Assembly (NCBI GenBank): GCA_949752795.1
Contig: CATKHW010000366.1
Span: 62,001 to 126,000 of the forward strand
Direction: 5' to 3'
DNA length: 64,000 nt
From: Hyperoodon ampullatus
Lineage: Eukaryota; Chordata; Mammalia; Artiodactyla; Ziphiidae
The stretch's first letter is position 1; each line of letters opens with the position of its first letter. The notes under the pieces were generated by a model that saw only the letters and a program-made list of their open reading frames with translations, searched no databases and had not been told where the DNA came from. The translations under genes and the position numbers were made by a program. This document shows positions 1 to 14,957 of the stretch, piece by piece.

Positions 1-3000
1 CTCATCACAAAGTTACATGCTCGTTTCATCACAATTCTCCATGCACTTGTCATTGCAATGTTCCATGACCCCTGTCATAGCAAGCTCCAAGTGTTTGTCA
101 TCACAATGCTTCACGACTTTATCATCAAAATTCTCAATGGCACTTTTCATCACAATGTTCCGTACCCTTGTCATCACAATGCTCCATTCCCTTGTCATCA
201 CAATGCTCCATGACCCCTGTCATCACAATGCTCCCTGACACCTGTCATCACAATGCTTCATGCCCCTTGTCATTACAGTGCTCCATGATGCTCATCATCA
301 CAATTACCCAAGGTCTTCTTATCACAATGCTCCACGGTTTTGCCATCACAATGCTCCATGCCCTGGTCATCTCAAAGCTCAATGTCCCTTGTCCTCACAA
401 TTCTCCACGTCCTTGTCATCACAATGCTCCATGGCACTTCTCATCACAATGTTATATGCTCTTGTCATAACAATACTCCATGCACTTGTCATCGCAATGC
501 TCCATGACCCCTGTCATAGGAAGCTCCATGCGCTTGTCATCACAATGTTTCACGACATGGACATTAAAATTATCAATGGCCCTTGTCATCTCAATGCTCC
601 ATGCGCTTATCATCACAATGCTCCTTTACCTTTGTCACAACAATCCTCCATGACACTTGGCATCACAATGCTCCGTGCTATTGTCATCACAATGGAACAT
701 GACATATGTCATCACAATGCTCCCTGACACCTGTCTTCACAATACTCCATGACCTTGTCATCACAATGCTCCATGCCCTTGTCATCACAATGTGCCATGC
801 CCACTGTCATCAAAATAATCCATGAAACTTGTCAGACCAAAGCTCCATGCCACCTTTCATCACAATGCTCCATGAACCCTGTCATCACAATGCACCATGC
901 CCATCATCATAATGCTTCATGCTCTTGTCATCACAATGAAATCAAAATGTTCCATGACCTCTGTCATCACAATGCTCCAAACCCTTGTGATCACAATGTT
1001 CCATAACACTTGTCATCACAATACCCCATGACGCTACTCATCACAATTATCCATGGACTTCTCATCACAATGCCCCATGACATTTGTCATCACAATGTGC
1101 AATACACATGTCATCACAATGCTCCCTGACTCTTGCCATCAGTATGCTCCCTGAACCCTTTCATGACAAGGCTCCATGCCTTTTTCATCACAATGATCCA
1201 TGCCATTTTCATCACAATGCTCCAAGACCCCTGTAATCAAAATGCTCCATGCCCTTGTCATCACAAAGTTCCATGATGCATGTCATCAGAATGCTCCATG
1301 GCCTTCTCATCACAATGCTCCATGCCCTTGTCATCACAATGCTCCAAGACCCCTGTAATCACAATGGTCCATGCCCCTTTTCATCAGAATGCTCCATGAG
1401 ACTTGTCATCACAAGGCTCCATGGTCTTCTCATCACAATGCTCCAGGACATTGTCATCAAAATGCCCCATTCCCTTATCATCACAATGCTCCATGACCCC
1501 TGTCATCACAATACTCCATGAACATTTTCAGCCCAATGCTCCATGACCTTCTCATCACAATGCTCCATGACCAATATCATCACAATTCTCCATGACCATA
1601 GTCATCACAACGCTCAATATCACCTGACAACACAATGATCCGGGACTCTTGTCATCACAGTGCTCCATTCCCTAGTCATCACAATGCTCCATGACCCTTG
1701 TCATCACAATACTCCATGAACATTTTCAGCCCAATGCTCCATGACACTTGTCATCACAATGATGCATGCCCTTGTCATCCCAATGCTCCATGACCCCTGT
1801 AATCACAATGCTCCGTGACGCTTGTCATCACAGTGATCCATGACACCTGTCATCACAATGCTCCATGCCTTTGTCAGCAAAATGCTACATGACCTTGTCA
1901 TTACAATGTTCTATGCACTTGTCATCACAATACTCCATTACCATTGCCATCACAATCCTCCATGAACCTTGGGATCACATTGCTCCATGCCCTTGTCATC
2001 ACAATGCTCCATGCTCCTTGAAATCAAAATGATCCATGACCTCTGTCATCACAATGCTCCAAACCCTTGTGATCACAATGTTCCATAACACTTGTCATCA
2101 CAATGCTCCATGATGCCTGTCATCACAATACTCCATGCCCTTTTCATCACAATGCTCCATGACCTTTGTCATCACAATTCTCGATGCACTTGTCATCACA
2201 ATGCTCCCTGACACTTGTCGTCAGAATGCTCCTTGAACCCTGTCACAAAAAGGCTCCATGCCTTTTTCATCAAAATGCACCATGCCGTTTTCATCACAAT
2301 GCTCCATGCCATTGTCATCAAAATACTCCACAAGCTTGTCATCAGAATGCTCCATGTCCCTTGTCATCACAATTTTCCATGCACTTGTCAGCACAATGCT
2401 CCCTGACCCTTGTCATCACAATGCTCCAAGCCATTGTCATCACAATGCTCCATTACCTTTGTCATCAGAATCCTCCATGACACTTGGCATCACAATGCTC
2501 CATGGCATTGTCATCACAATGGGCCATTACATATGTCATCACAATGCTCCCTGACACCTGTCTTCACAATAATGAATGACCTGGTCATCACAATGCTCCA
2601 TGCCCTTGTCATCACAATACGCCATTCCAACTGTCATCGCAATAAGCCATGAAACTTATTAGACCAATGCTCCATGCCCTTGTCATCACAATGCCCCAAG
2701 CCCTTGTTATCACAATGCTCCATGACCCCTGTCATGACAATGCTCCGTGACTCCAGTCATCACAAGGCTTCATGACCTTTGTCATCACAGTGGTCCATGC
2801 CCTTGTCATCAACAGTCTCTGTGACCATTTTAACCACAATGCTTCATGAACTTTTCATCACAATGCTCTTTGACCTTTGTCATCACAATGCTCTATGCCT
2901 TTCTCAGCACAATGCTCCATGACCATTGTCATCACAATGCTCCATGCGCTTGTCAGCACAATGCTCCATGACCCATGTCATCACAATGCACCATGCACTT

Positions 3001-6000
3001 GCCGTCACAGTGCTCCACAAACTTGTCATCACAATGCTCCATAAACCTTGTCATCACAATGCTCCATGCACTTCAAATCAAAATGCTCTCTCACCACTGA
3101 TATCACAATGTTACATCACTATTCATCACAATACTCCCTCAACCCTGTCATCACAATGTTCCATGACTCCTGTCATCACAATGCTACATGCACTTATCAT
3201 CACAATGTTCGATGATCCCTGACATCACAATGTTCCATAACCCCTGTCATCAAAATGCTCCATGACCCTTTTCATCAAAATGCTCCATGACCCCTGACAT
3301 CACAATGTTACATAACGCCTCTCATCAAAATGTTCCATGACCCTTTTCATCAAATTGGTCCATGACAATGTCATCACAATGCTCCCTGCCCTTCTCATCA
3401 CAATGCACCACGCCCTTGTCATCAAAATGCTCCATGACCTTTGTCATCACAAAGCTCCATGACCCTTGGCATCACAATGCTCCATGCCATTGTCATCACA
3501 ATACTCCATGAAACCTCTCATCACATTGTTCCATGCAATTGTCATCAAAAAGCTCCATGGTGCTTGTCATCACACTGCTCGATGCCCTTCTCATCACAAT
3601 GCTCCATGCCCTTGTCATTACAATCCTCCATGACCCATGGATCACTGTGTTCCGTGCCCTTGTCATCACAATGCTTCATGCCCACTCTCATCACAATAAT
3701 CCATGAAACTTTTCAGACAAATGTTCCATGCCCTTGTCATCACAATGCTCCATTACCCCTGTCATAACAATGCCCCATGAACACTGCCATCACAACGTTC
3801 CACGGGCTTGTCATCACAAGGCTCCATGACCCTTGTCATCACAATGCTCCAAGACACCTGTAATCACAGTGCTACATGCCCTTGTCATCACAGAGCTCCA
3901 TGATGCATGTCATCAGAATGCTCCATGCCCTTGCCATCACAATGCTCCATTACCCCTGTGATAACAATGCTCCATGATCCCTGCCATCACGATGTTCCAT
4001 GGCCTTGTCATCACAAGGCTCCATGACCCTTCTCATCACAATGCTCCAAGACCCCTGTAATCACAATGCTCCATGTCCCTTTTTATCTCAATGATCCATG
4101 AACCCTGTCATCACAATGCACCATGACCATCATCATAATGCTTCAGGCTATTGTCATCACAATGAAATCAAAATGCTCCATGACCTCTGTCATAACACTG
4201 CTCCAAACCCTTGTGATCACCATATTCCATAACACTTGTCATCACAATGCCCCATGATGCTCGTCATCACAATTATCTATGGTCTTCTCTTCACAATGCT
4301 CCATGACCTTTGTCATCACAATGCTCAACACACTTGTCATCAAAATGCTCCCTGACACTTGTTCTCTGTATGCTCCTTGAACCCTGTCATGACAAGGCTC
4401 CATGCCTTTTTCATCACAATGATCAATGCCTTTTTCATCACAATGCTCCAAGACGCCTGTAATTACAATGCTCCATGCCCTTGTCATCACAAAGCTCAAT
4501 GACGCATGTCATCAGACTGCTCCTTGGCCTTCTCATCACAATGCTCCATGCCCTTGTCATCACAATTTTCCAAGACACTCTAATCAAAATGCTCCATGCC
4601 CCTTTTCATCAGTATGCTCCATGAGACTTGTCTCACAAGGCTCCATGGTTTTCTCATCACAATGCTCCAGCACCTTGTCATCACAATGCTTCACGACCTT
4701 GTCATGAAAATTTTCAATGGCCCTTGTCATCATAATGCTCCAAGCCCTAGTCATCACAATGCTCCATTATATTTGTCATCACAATCCTCCATTACATTTG
4801 GCATCACAATGCTCCATGCCATTGTCATCGCAATGGACCATGACATATGTCATCACAATGCTCCCTGACACCTGTCTTCACAATACTCCATGACCTTCTC
4901 ATCACAATGCCCCATGCCCTTGTCATCACAATGCCCCATGCCCACTGTCATCACAATAATCTATTAAACTTGTCAGACCAATGCTCCATGCCCCTGTCAT
5001 CACAATGCTCCATGCCCTTGTCATCACAATGCTCCATGACCCTTGTCATCACAATGCTCTGTGACTCCAGTCATCACAATGCTTCATAACATTTGTCATC
5101 ACAGTGGTCCATGCCCACATCATCACAAGGCTCTGTGACCTTTGTAACCACAATACTCCATGAACTTTTCATCACAATGCTCCGTGACCCTTGTCATCAC
5201 AATGCTCCATGCCTTTGTCAGAACAATGCTCCATGACCCTTGTCATCACAATGTGCCACGTAATTTTCATCACAACGGTCCACAACCTTGTCATCGTAAT
5301 GCTCCATAAACCTTGTAATCACAATGCTCCATGCACTTCTCATCAAAATGCTCTCTCAACAGAGATATCACAATGTTCCATCACTAGTCATCACAATACT
5401 CCCTCACCCCTGTAATCACAATGTTGCATGACCCCTGTCATCACAATGCTACATCCCCTTATCATCACAATGTTCCATGACCCCTGACATCACAACGTTC
5501 CATAACCCCTGTCATCAAAATGCTCCATGACCCTTTTCATCCCAAAGCTCCATGACCCCTGACATCACAATGTTCTATAACCCCTGTCATCAAAATGTTC
5601 CATTACACTTTTCATCAAATTGCTGCATGACCCTGTCATCAAAATGCTCCCTGCCCTTCTCATCACAATGCACCACGCCCTTGACATCAAAATGCTCCAT
5701 GACTTTTGTCATCACAAAGCTCCATAACCCTTGGAATCACAATGTTCCATGAACCGTCTCATCACATTGTTCCATGCCCTTGTCATCACAAAGCTCCATG
5801 ACGCTTGTCAAAACAATGTTTGATGCCCTTCTCATCACAATGCTCCATGCCCTTGTCATTAAAATCCTCCATGACCCATGGATCACAGTGTTCCGTGACC
5901 TTGTCATCACAATGCTCCATGCCCACTCTCATCACAATAATCCATGAAACTTTTCAGACCAATGCTCCATGCCCTTCTCATCACAATGCTCCATTACCCC

Positions 6001-7860
6001 TGTCATAACAATGCTCCATGACCCCTGCCATCACAATGTTCCACACCATTGTCATCACAAGGCTCCATGACCCTTGTCATCACAATGCTCCAAGACCCCT
6101 GTAATCACAATGCTCCATGCCCTTGTCATCACAAAGCTCAATGACACATGTCATCAGAATGCTCCATGGCCTTCTCATCACAATGCTCCTTGCCCTTGTC
6201 ATCACAATGCTCCAAGACCCCTGTAATCACAATGCTCCATGCCCCTTTTCATCTCAATGCTCCATGAACGCTGTCATCACAATGCACCATGCCCATCACC
6301 ATAATGCTTCAGGCTATTGTCATCACAATGAAATCAAAATGCTCCATGACCTCTGTCATCACAATGCTCCAAACCCTTGTGATCACAATGTTCCATAAAA
6401 CTTATCATCACAACACCCCATGACGCTCATCATCAAAATTATCCATGGTCTTCTCATCACAATGCTCCATGAACTTTGTCATCACAATGCTCATTACACT
6501 TGTCATCACAATGCTCCGTGACACTTGTCGTCAGTATGCTCCTTGAACCCTGTCATGACAAGGCTCCATGCCTTTTTCATAACAATGATCCATGCCATTT
6601 TCATCACAATACTCCATGCCCTTGTCAGCACAAAGCTCCATGACGCATGTCATCAGAATGCTCCATGGCCTTCTCATCACAATACTCCATGCCCTTGTCA
6701 TCACAATGCTCCAAGACCCCTGTAATCACAATGCTCCATGCCCCTTTTCATCAGAATGTTCCATGAGAATTGTCATCACAAGGCTCCATGGACTTCCCAT
6801 CACAATGCTCCAGGACCTTGTCATCACAGTGCTCAATTCCCTTCTCATTACAATGCTCCATGACCCGTGTCATCACTATACTCCATGAACATTTTCAGCC
6901 CAATGCTTCATGACCTTCTCATCACAATGCTCCATGACCCATATCATCACAATCCTCCATGACCACTGTCATCACAACACTCCATGACCCCTGACAACAC
7001 AATGTTCCGGGACTCTTGTCATCACAATGCTCCATTCCCTTGTCATCACAATGCTCCATGAACATTTTCAGCCCAATGCTCCATGACACTTGTCATCACA
7101 ATGATCCATGCCCTTGTCATCCCAATGCTCCATGACCCCTGTAATCACAATGCTCCGTGACGCTTATCATCACAGTGCTCCATGACCCTTATCATCACAA
7201 TTCTCCATGCCTGTGTCATCAAAATCCTACATGACCTTGTCATCACAATGCTCCATGAGCTTGTCATCACAATACTCCATTACCATTTTCATCACAATCC
7301 TCCATGAACCTTGGGATCACATTGCTCCATGCCCTTGTCATCACAATGCTCCATGCTCCTTGAAATCAAAATGGTCCATGACCTCTGTCATCACAATGCT
7401 CCAACCCCTTGTGATCACAATGTTCCATAACACTTGAAATCACAACACTCCATGATGACTGTCATGACAATACTCCAAGCACTTGTCGTCACAATGCTCC
7501 ATGACCTTTGTCATCACAATTCTCAATACACTTGTCATCACAATGCTCCCTGACACTTGTCATCAGAATACTCCTTGAACACTGTCATGAAAAGGCTCCA
7601 TGCCTTTTTCATAAGAATGCTCCATGCCCTTTTCATCACAACACTCCATGTCATTGTCATCACAATACTCCACAAGCTTGTCATCAGAATGCTCCCTGAT
7701 CATTGTCTTCAGAATGCTCCATGAACCCTGTCATCACAATGCTCCATACCCCTTGTCATTACAGTGTTCCATGACGCTCGTCATCACAATTATCCATGGA
7801 CTTCTCATCACAATGCTCCATGACCTTTGTAATCACAATTCTCAATACACTTGTCATCAC

Positions 7861-8640
7861 AATGCTCCCTGATACTTGTCATCAGTTTGCTCATTGAAAC
7901 CTGTCGTGACAAGTCTCCATGCCTTTTTCATCACAATGATCCATGCCCTTTTCATCACAATGCTCCATGCCATTGTCATCACAATACTCCACAAGCTTGT
8001 CATCAGAATGCTCCGTGACACTTTTCATCTCAATGATCCATGACCCCTGTCATCACAATGCTCCATGACACCTGTCATCACAATGCTCCATGCCCCTTGT
8101 CATTACAGTGCTCCATGATGTTCGTCATCACAATTATCCATGGTCTTCTCATCACAGTGCTCCACGGCCTTGCCATCACAATGCTCCATGCCCTGGTCAT
8201 CACAATGCTCCATGTCCCGAGTCATCACAATGCTCCATGACCCTGTCATCACAATGCTCCATACCGCTTGTCATTACAGTGCTCCATGACACTCGTAATC
8301 ACAATTGTCCATGGTCTTCTCATCACAATGCTCCACGCCCTTGTCATCAAAATGCTCCATGACCCTTGTCATCACAATGCTCCATGACCACTGTCATAAC
8401 AATGCTCCATGACCCCTGTCATCACAAGGCTCCATACCACTTGTCATTACAGTGCTCCATGACGCTCCTCATCACAATTATCCATGGTCTTCTCATCACA
8501 ATGCTCCACGGTCTTGCCATCACAGTGCTCCATGCCTTGGGCATCACAATGCTCCATGTCCCCGGTCATCACAATGCTCCATGACCACTGTCATCACAAT
8601 GCTCTATACCCCTTGTCATTACAGTGCTCCATGACACTCG
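7861..8640. repeat. Higher-order block I of the minisatellite, first copy
   Basis: This stretch recurs downstream with the same order of variant monomers. Positions 7861-8245 match 10981-11365 at an offset of 3120 bases. From about 8393 to 8640 the match continues at an offset of 2973, against 11366-11613. The change of offset is 147 bases, about six monomers, present here and absent downstream. Shared marker variants include the TTACAGTGCTCC and ACAATTATCC monomers. Confidence 0.8.
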
Positions 8641-8759
8641 TCATCACAATTATCCATGATCTTCTCATCACAGTGCTCCACGATCTTGACATCACAAGGC
8701 TCCATGCCCTGGTCATCACAATGCTCCATGTCCCCAGTCATCACAATGCTCCATGACCC

Positions 8760-9655
8760 CTGTCATCACAATGCTCCATACCCCTTGTCATTACAGTGCT
8801 CCATGACGCTCGTCATCACAATTATCCATGGTCTTCTCATCACAATGCTCCACGGTCTTGCCATCACAATGCTCCATGCCCTGGTCATCACAATGCTCCA
8901 TGTCCCCTGTCATAACAATTCTCCACGTTCTTGGTATCACTATGCTCTCTGATACTTCTCATCACAGTGTTACATGTTTTGTCATCACAATTCTCTACGC
9001 ACTTGTCATCGCAATGCTCCATGACCCCTGTCATAGCAAGCTCCATGTGATTGTCATCACAATGCTTCATGAACATGTCATCAAAATTCTCAATGGCCCT
9101 TGTTATCACAATGCTCCATGACCCTTGTCATCACAATGCTCCAAGCCCTTGTCATCAAAATGCTCCATTACCTTTGTCATCACAATCCTCCATGACAATT
9201 GGCATCACAATGCTACATTCCATTGTCATTGCAATAGACCATGACATATGTCATCACAATGCTCCCTGACACCCTTCTTCACAATACTCCATGACCTTCT
9301 CATCACAATGCTCCATGCCCTTGTCATCACAATGCGCCATGCCCACTGTCATCACAATAATCCCTGAAAATTGTCAATCCAATGCAACATGCCCCTGTCA
9401 TCACAATGCTCCATGCCCTTTCATCACAATGCTCTATGACCCCTGTCATCACAATGCTCCGTGACTCCAGTCATCACAATGCTTCATGACCTTTGTCATC
9501 ACAATGGTCCATGCCCTCGTCATCACAAGGCTCTGTAACCTTTGTGACCACAACACTCCATGAAGATTTCATCACAATGCTCGGTGACCCTTGTCATCAC
9601 AATGCTCCATGCCTTTGTCAGCACATTACTCCATGACACATGGCATCAAATGTGC
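8760..9655. repeat. Higher-order block II of the minisatellite, first copy
   Basis: This stretch matches 12096-12993 at an offset of 3336 bases. I checked the offset at four anchors: near 8778, 8881, 9265 and 9611. Both copies hold the unusual monomers CTCCACGTTCTTGG and CATAGCAAGCTCC (or its near variant) and an AAAATTCTCAATGG monomer. Past 9655 the match continues, but near 9841 the offset has dropped to 3240, a difference of 96 bases or about four monomers. Confidence 0.85.
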
Positions 9656-10980
9656 CATGCGCTTGTCATCACAATGCTCCACATCTTTGTCATCACAATG
9701 CTCCATAAACCTTGTCATCACAATGCTCCATGCGTTTGTCAGCACAATGTTCCATGACCCATGTCATCACAATGTGCCCTGCGTTTCTCATCACAATGCT
9801 CCACAGCCTTGTCATCACAATGCTCCATGCACCTCTCATCAAAATGCTCTCTCACCACTGATATCACAATGTTCCATAATTAGTCAACACAATACTCCCT
9901 CCACCCTGTCATCCCAATGTTCCATGACCCTTGTCACAACAATGCTACATGCTCTTATCATCACAATGCTCCATGACCCCTGACATCACAATGCTCCATG
10001 ACCCTTTACATCACAATGCTCCATGACCCCTAACATCACAATGTTCCATAAACACTGTCATCAAAATGTTCCATGACCCTTTTCATCCAATTGCTCCATG
10101 ACCCTGTCATCACAATGCTCCCTGCCCTTCTCATCACAATGCACCACGCCCTTGTCATCAAAATGCTCCATGGCCTATGTCATCACAAAGCTGCATGACC
10201 CTTGGAATCACAATGCTCCATGCCATTGTCATCACAAAGCTCCATGAAACCTCTCATCACATTGCTCCATGCTGTTGTCATCACAAAGCTCCATGACGCT
10301 TGTCATCACAATGCTCCATGCCCTTGTCATTGCAATCCTCCATGACACATGTATCACTGTGTTCCGTGCCCTTGTCATCACAATGCTCCATGCTCACTCT
10401 CATCACAATAATCCATGAAACTTTTCAGACCAATGCTCCATGCCCTTGTCATCACAATGCTCCCTTACACCTGTCATAACAATGCTGCATGACCCCTGCC
10501 ATCACAATGTTCTACGGCCTTGTCATCACAAGACTCCATGGCCCTTGTCATCACAATGCTCCAAGACCCCTGTAATCACAATGCTCCATGCCCATGTCAT
10601 CACAAAGCTCCCTGACGCATGTCATCAGAATGCTCCATGGCCTTCTCATCACAATACTCCATGCCCTTGTCATCACAATGCTCCAAGACCCTTGTTATTA
10701 CAATGATCCATGCCTCTTTTCATCTCAATGCTCCATGAACCCTGTCATCACAATGCACCATGCCCATCATCATAATGCTTCATGCTATTGTCATCACAAT
10801 GAAATCAAAATTCTCCATGACCTCTCTCATCACAATGCTCCAAACCCTTATGATCACAATGTTCCATAACACTTGTCATCACAACGCCCCATGACGCTGG
10901 TCATCACAATTATCCATGGACTTCTCATCACAATGCTCCATGACCTTTGTCATCACAATTCTCAATACACTTGTCATCAC

Positions 10981-11613
10981 AATGCTCCCTGACACTTGTC
11001 ATCAGTATGCTCATTGAACACTGTCATGACAAGTCTCCATGCCTTTTTCATCACAATGATCCATGCCCTTTTCATCACAATGCTTCATGCCATTGTCATC
11101 ACAATACTCCACAAGCTTGTCATCAGAATGCTCCGTGACCTTTGTCATCTCAATGATCCATGACCCCTGTCATCACAATGCTCCATGACACCTGTCATCA
11201 CAATGCTCCATGCCCCTTGTCATTACAGTGCTCCATGATGTTCGTCATCACAATTATCCATGATTTTCTCATCACAGTGCTCCACGGTCTTGCCATCACA
11301 ATGCTCCATGCCCTGGTCATCACAATGCTCCATGTCCCCAGTCATCACAATGCTCCATGACCACTGTCATAACAATGCTCCATGACCCCTGTCATCACAA
11401 GGCTCCATACCACTTGTCATTACAGTGCTCCATGACGCTCCTCATCACAATTATCCATGGTCTTCTCATCACAATGCTCCACGGTCTTGCCATCACAGTG
11501 CTCCATGCCTTGGGCATCACAATGCTCCATGTCCCCGGTCATCACAATGCTCCATGACCACTGTCATCACAATGCTCTATACCCCTTGTCATTACAGTGC
11601 TCCATGACCCTCG
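10981..11613. repeat. Higher-order block I of the minisatellite, second copy
   Basis: Second copy of the block seen at 7861-8640. It lacks about six monomers after position 11365. The rare monomers occur in the same order, so this is a segmental duplication inside the array and not chance monomer similarity. Confidence 0.8.
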
Positions 11614-12095
11614 TCATTACAATTATCCATGGTCTTCTCATCACAGTGCTCCACGATCTTGCCATCGCAATGCTCCATGCCCTGGTCATCACAATGCTCC
11701 ATGTCCCCTGTCATCACAATTCTCCACGATCTTGGCATCACTATGCTCCATGACACTTCTCATCACAGTGTTACATGCTTTGTCATCACAATTCTCTATG
11801 CACTTGTCATCACAATGCTCCATGACCCCGTCATAGCAAGCTCCATGTGCTTGTCATCACAATACTCCATGCCCTTGTCGTCACAATTCTCCATGACCTT
11901 TGTCATCACAATGCTCCCTGACACTTGTCGTCAGAATGCTCCCTGAAAACTGTCATGAAAAGGCTCCATGTCTTTTTCATCACAATGCCCCATGCCATTT
12001 TCATCAAAATGCTCCATGTCATTGTCATCAAAATACTCCACAAGCTTGTCGTCAGAATGCTCCATGAACCTTGTCATCACAATGCTCCATGACCC

Positions 12096-12993
12096 CTGTC
12101 ATCACAATGCTCCATACCCCTTGTCATTACAGTGCTCCATGACGCTCATCATCACAATTATCCATGGTCTTCTCATCACAATGCTCCACGGTCTTGCCAT
12201 CACAATACTCCATGCCCTGGTCATCACAATGCTCCATGTCCCCTGTCATAACAATTCTCCACGTTCTTGGCATCACTGTGCTCCATGATGCTTTTCATCA
12301 CAGTGTTACATGCTTTGTCATCACAATTCTCTATGCACTTTTCATCGCACTGCTCCATGATCCCTGTCACAGCAAGCTCCATGTGATTGTCATCACAATG
12401 CTTCATGAACATGTCATCAAAATTCTCAATGGCCCTTGTTATCACAATGCTCCATGACCCTTGTCATCACAATGCCCCAAGCGCTTGTCATCAAAATGCT
12501 CCATTACCTTTGTCATCACAATCCTCCATGACACTTGGCATCACAATGCTCCATTCCATTGTCATCGCAATGGACCACGACATATGTCATCACAATGCTC
12601 CCTGACACCCTTCTTCACAATACTCCATGACCTTCTCATCACAATGCTCCATGCCCTTGTCATCACAATGCGCCATGCCCACTGTCATCACAATAATCCC
12701 TGAAACTTGTCAAACCAATGCAACATGCCGCTGTCATCACAATGCTCCATGCCCTTTCATCACAATGCTCTATGACCCCTGTCATCACAATGCTCCATGA
12801 CTCCAGTCATCACAATGCTTCATGACCTTTGTCATTACAATGGTCCATGCCCTCGTCATCACAATGCTCTGTGACCTTTGTCACCACAGAGCTCCATGAA
12901 CATTTCATCACAATGCTTGGTGACCCTTGTCCTCCCAATGATCAATGCCTTTGTTAGCACAATACTCCATGACCCATGGCATCACAATGTGCC
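12096..12993. repeat. Higher-order block II of the minisatellite, second copy
   Basis: Second copy of the block at 8760-9655, 3336 bases downstream. Differences are mainly single bases. Together with block I it shows that about 3.1-3.3 kb of the array was duplicated as a unit and then lost or gained whole monomers. Confidence 0.85.
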
Positions 12994-14904
12994 ATGCACT
13001 TGTCATCACAATGCTCCACATCTTTGTCATCACAATGCTCCATAAACCTTGTCATCACACTGCTCCATGCACTTCTCATCAAAATGCTCTCTCACCACTG
13101 ATATCACAATGTTCAATCACTAGTCAACACAATACTCCCTCACCCCTGTCATCACAATATTCCATGACCCTTGTCACAACAATGCTACATGCCTTTATCA
13201 TCACAATGCTCCATTCCCCTGACATCACAATGTTCCATAACCCCTGTCATCACAATGCTCCCTGCCCTTCACAACAGAATGCACCACACCCTTGTCATCA
13301 AAATGCTCCATGACCTTTGTCATTACAAAGCTCAATGACCCTTGTCATCACAATGCTGCATGCCATTGTCATCACAATGCTCCATGAACCCTCTCATCAC
13401 ATTGTTCCATGCCCTTGTCATCACAGGCTCCATGATGCTTTTCATCACAATGCTCGATGCCATTCTTATCACAATGCTCCATGCGCTTCTCATTACAATC
13501 CTCCATGACCCATGTATCACAGTGTTCCATGCCCTTGTCATCACAATGCTCCTTGCCCCCTCTCATCACAATAATCCATGAAACTTTTCAGACCAATGCT
13601 CCATGCCCTTGTCATCACAATGCTCCATTACCCCTGTCATAACAATGCTCCATGACCCCTGCCATCACAATGTTCCACAGCCTTGTCATCACAAGGCTCC
13701 ATGACCCTTGTCATCACAATGCTCCAAGACCCCTGTAATCACAATGCTCCATGCCCTTGTCATCACAAAGCTCCATGACGCATGTCAACAGAATGCTCCA
13801 TGGCCTTCTCATTCACGATGTTCCATGCCTTTGTCATCACAATGCTCCAAGACTCCTGTAATCGCAATGCTCCATGCCCCTTTTCATCTCAATGCTCCAT
13901 GAACCCTGTCATCACAATGCACCATGCCCATCATCATAATGCTTCAGGCTATTGTCATCACAATGAAACCAAAATGCTCCATGACCTCTGTCATCACAAT
14001 GCTCCAAATCCTTGTGATCAATATGTTCCATAACACTTATCATCACAACGCCCCATGACGCTCGTCATCACAAGTATCCATGGTCTTCTCATCACAGTGC
14101 TCCATGACCTTTGTCATCACAATAATCAATACCCTTGTCATCACAATGCTCCCTGACACTTGTTGTCAGTTTGCTCCTTGAACCCTGTCATGACAAGGCT
14201 CCATGCCTTTTTCATCACAATGATCCATGCCCTTTTCATCACAGTGCTCCAAGACCGCTGTAATCACAATGCTCCATGCCCTTGTCATCACAAAGCTCCA
14301 TGATGCATGTCATCAGAACGCTCCATGGCCTTCTCATCCCAATGCTCCATGCCCTTGTCATCACAATGCTCCAAGACCCCTGTAATCACAATGCTCCATG
14401 GCACTTTTCATCAGAATGCTCCATGAGACTTGTCATCACAAGGCTCCATGGTCTTCTCATCACAGTGCTCCAGTACCTTGTCATCACAATGCTCCATGAC
14501 CCCTGTCATCACGGTACTCCATGGACATTTTCAGCCCAATGCTCCATGACCTTCTCATCACAATGCGCCATGACCCCTGTCATCACAATGCTCCATGACC
14601 ACTGTCATCACAACGCTGCATGAACCCTGACAACACAATGATCCGGGACTCTTGTCATTAAAATGCTCCATGACCATTGTCATCACAATGATCCATGCGC
14701 TTGTCATCCCAATGCTCCATGACCCCTGTAATCACTATGCTCCGTGATGCTTGTCATCACAGTGCTCCATGAACCTTGTCATCATAATGCTCCTTGCCTT
14801 TGTCAACAAAATGGTACATAATCTTGTCATCACAATTCTCCATGCGCTTGTCATCACAATCCTCCATGACCATTGGGATCACATTGCTTCATGCCCTTGC
14901 CATC

Positions 14905-14920
14905 TCTCTCTTGCCTTTCT

Positions 14921-14957
<37 letters not shown>

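Larger units (their letters stand above)
1..14904. repeat. Minisatellite array, 24-26 bp monomer
   Basis: The whole stretch is a head-to-tail tandem repeat. The core of the monomer reads GTCATCACAATGCTC, followed by a 9-11 base variable part of the type CATGCCCTT, CATGACCCCT or CATGACACTT. Length divided by period gives about 600 monomers. The plus strand is poor in G and rich in C, A and T. Most monomers hold two ATG triplets and few stops, so many open frames of 60-155 codons appear on both strands; their translations are simple repeats (SSQCSM, VITMLH, HHNAP), so they are not genes. Monomers vary by point changes and 1-2 base indels, and long blocks recur. The array starts before the window and ends at about 14904, where the last CATC monomer gives way to satellite sequence. 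I do not recognise it as a named family. Confidence 0.97.

Noticed and set aside
1..14904. Many open reading frames (60-155 codons) on both strands of the minisatellite
   Set aside because: They arise because most monomers hold ATG and few stops. The products are shifting simple repeats, overlap in several frames and lack any domain.
1..14904. CRISPR-like alternation of conserved core and variable part
   Set aside because: The variable part is only 9-11 bases of near-identical sequence, there are no cas genes, and the genome is mammalian. This is an ordinary minisatellite.
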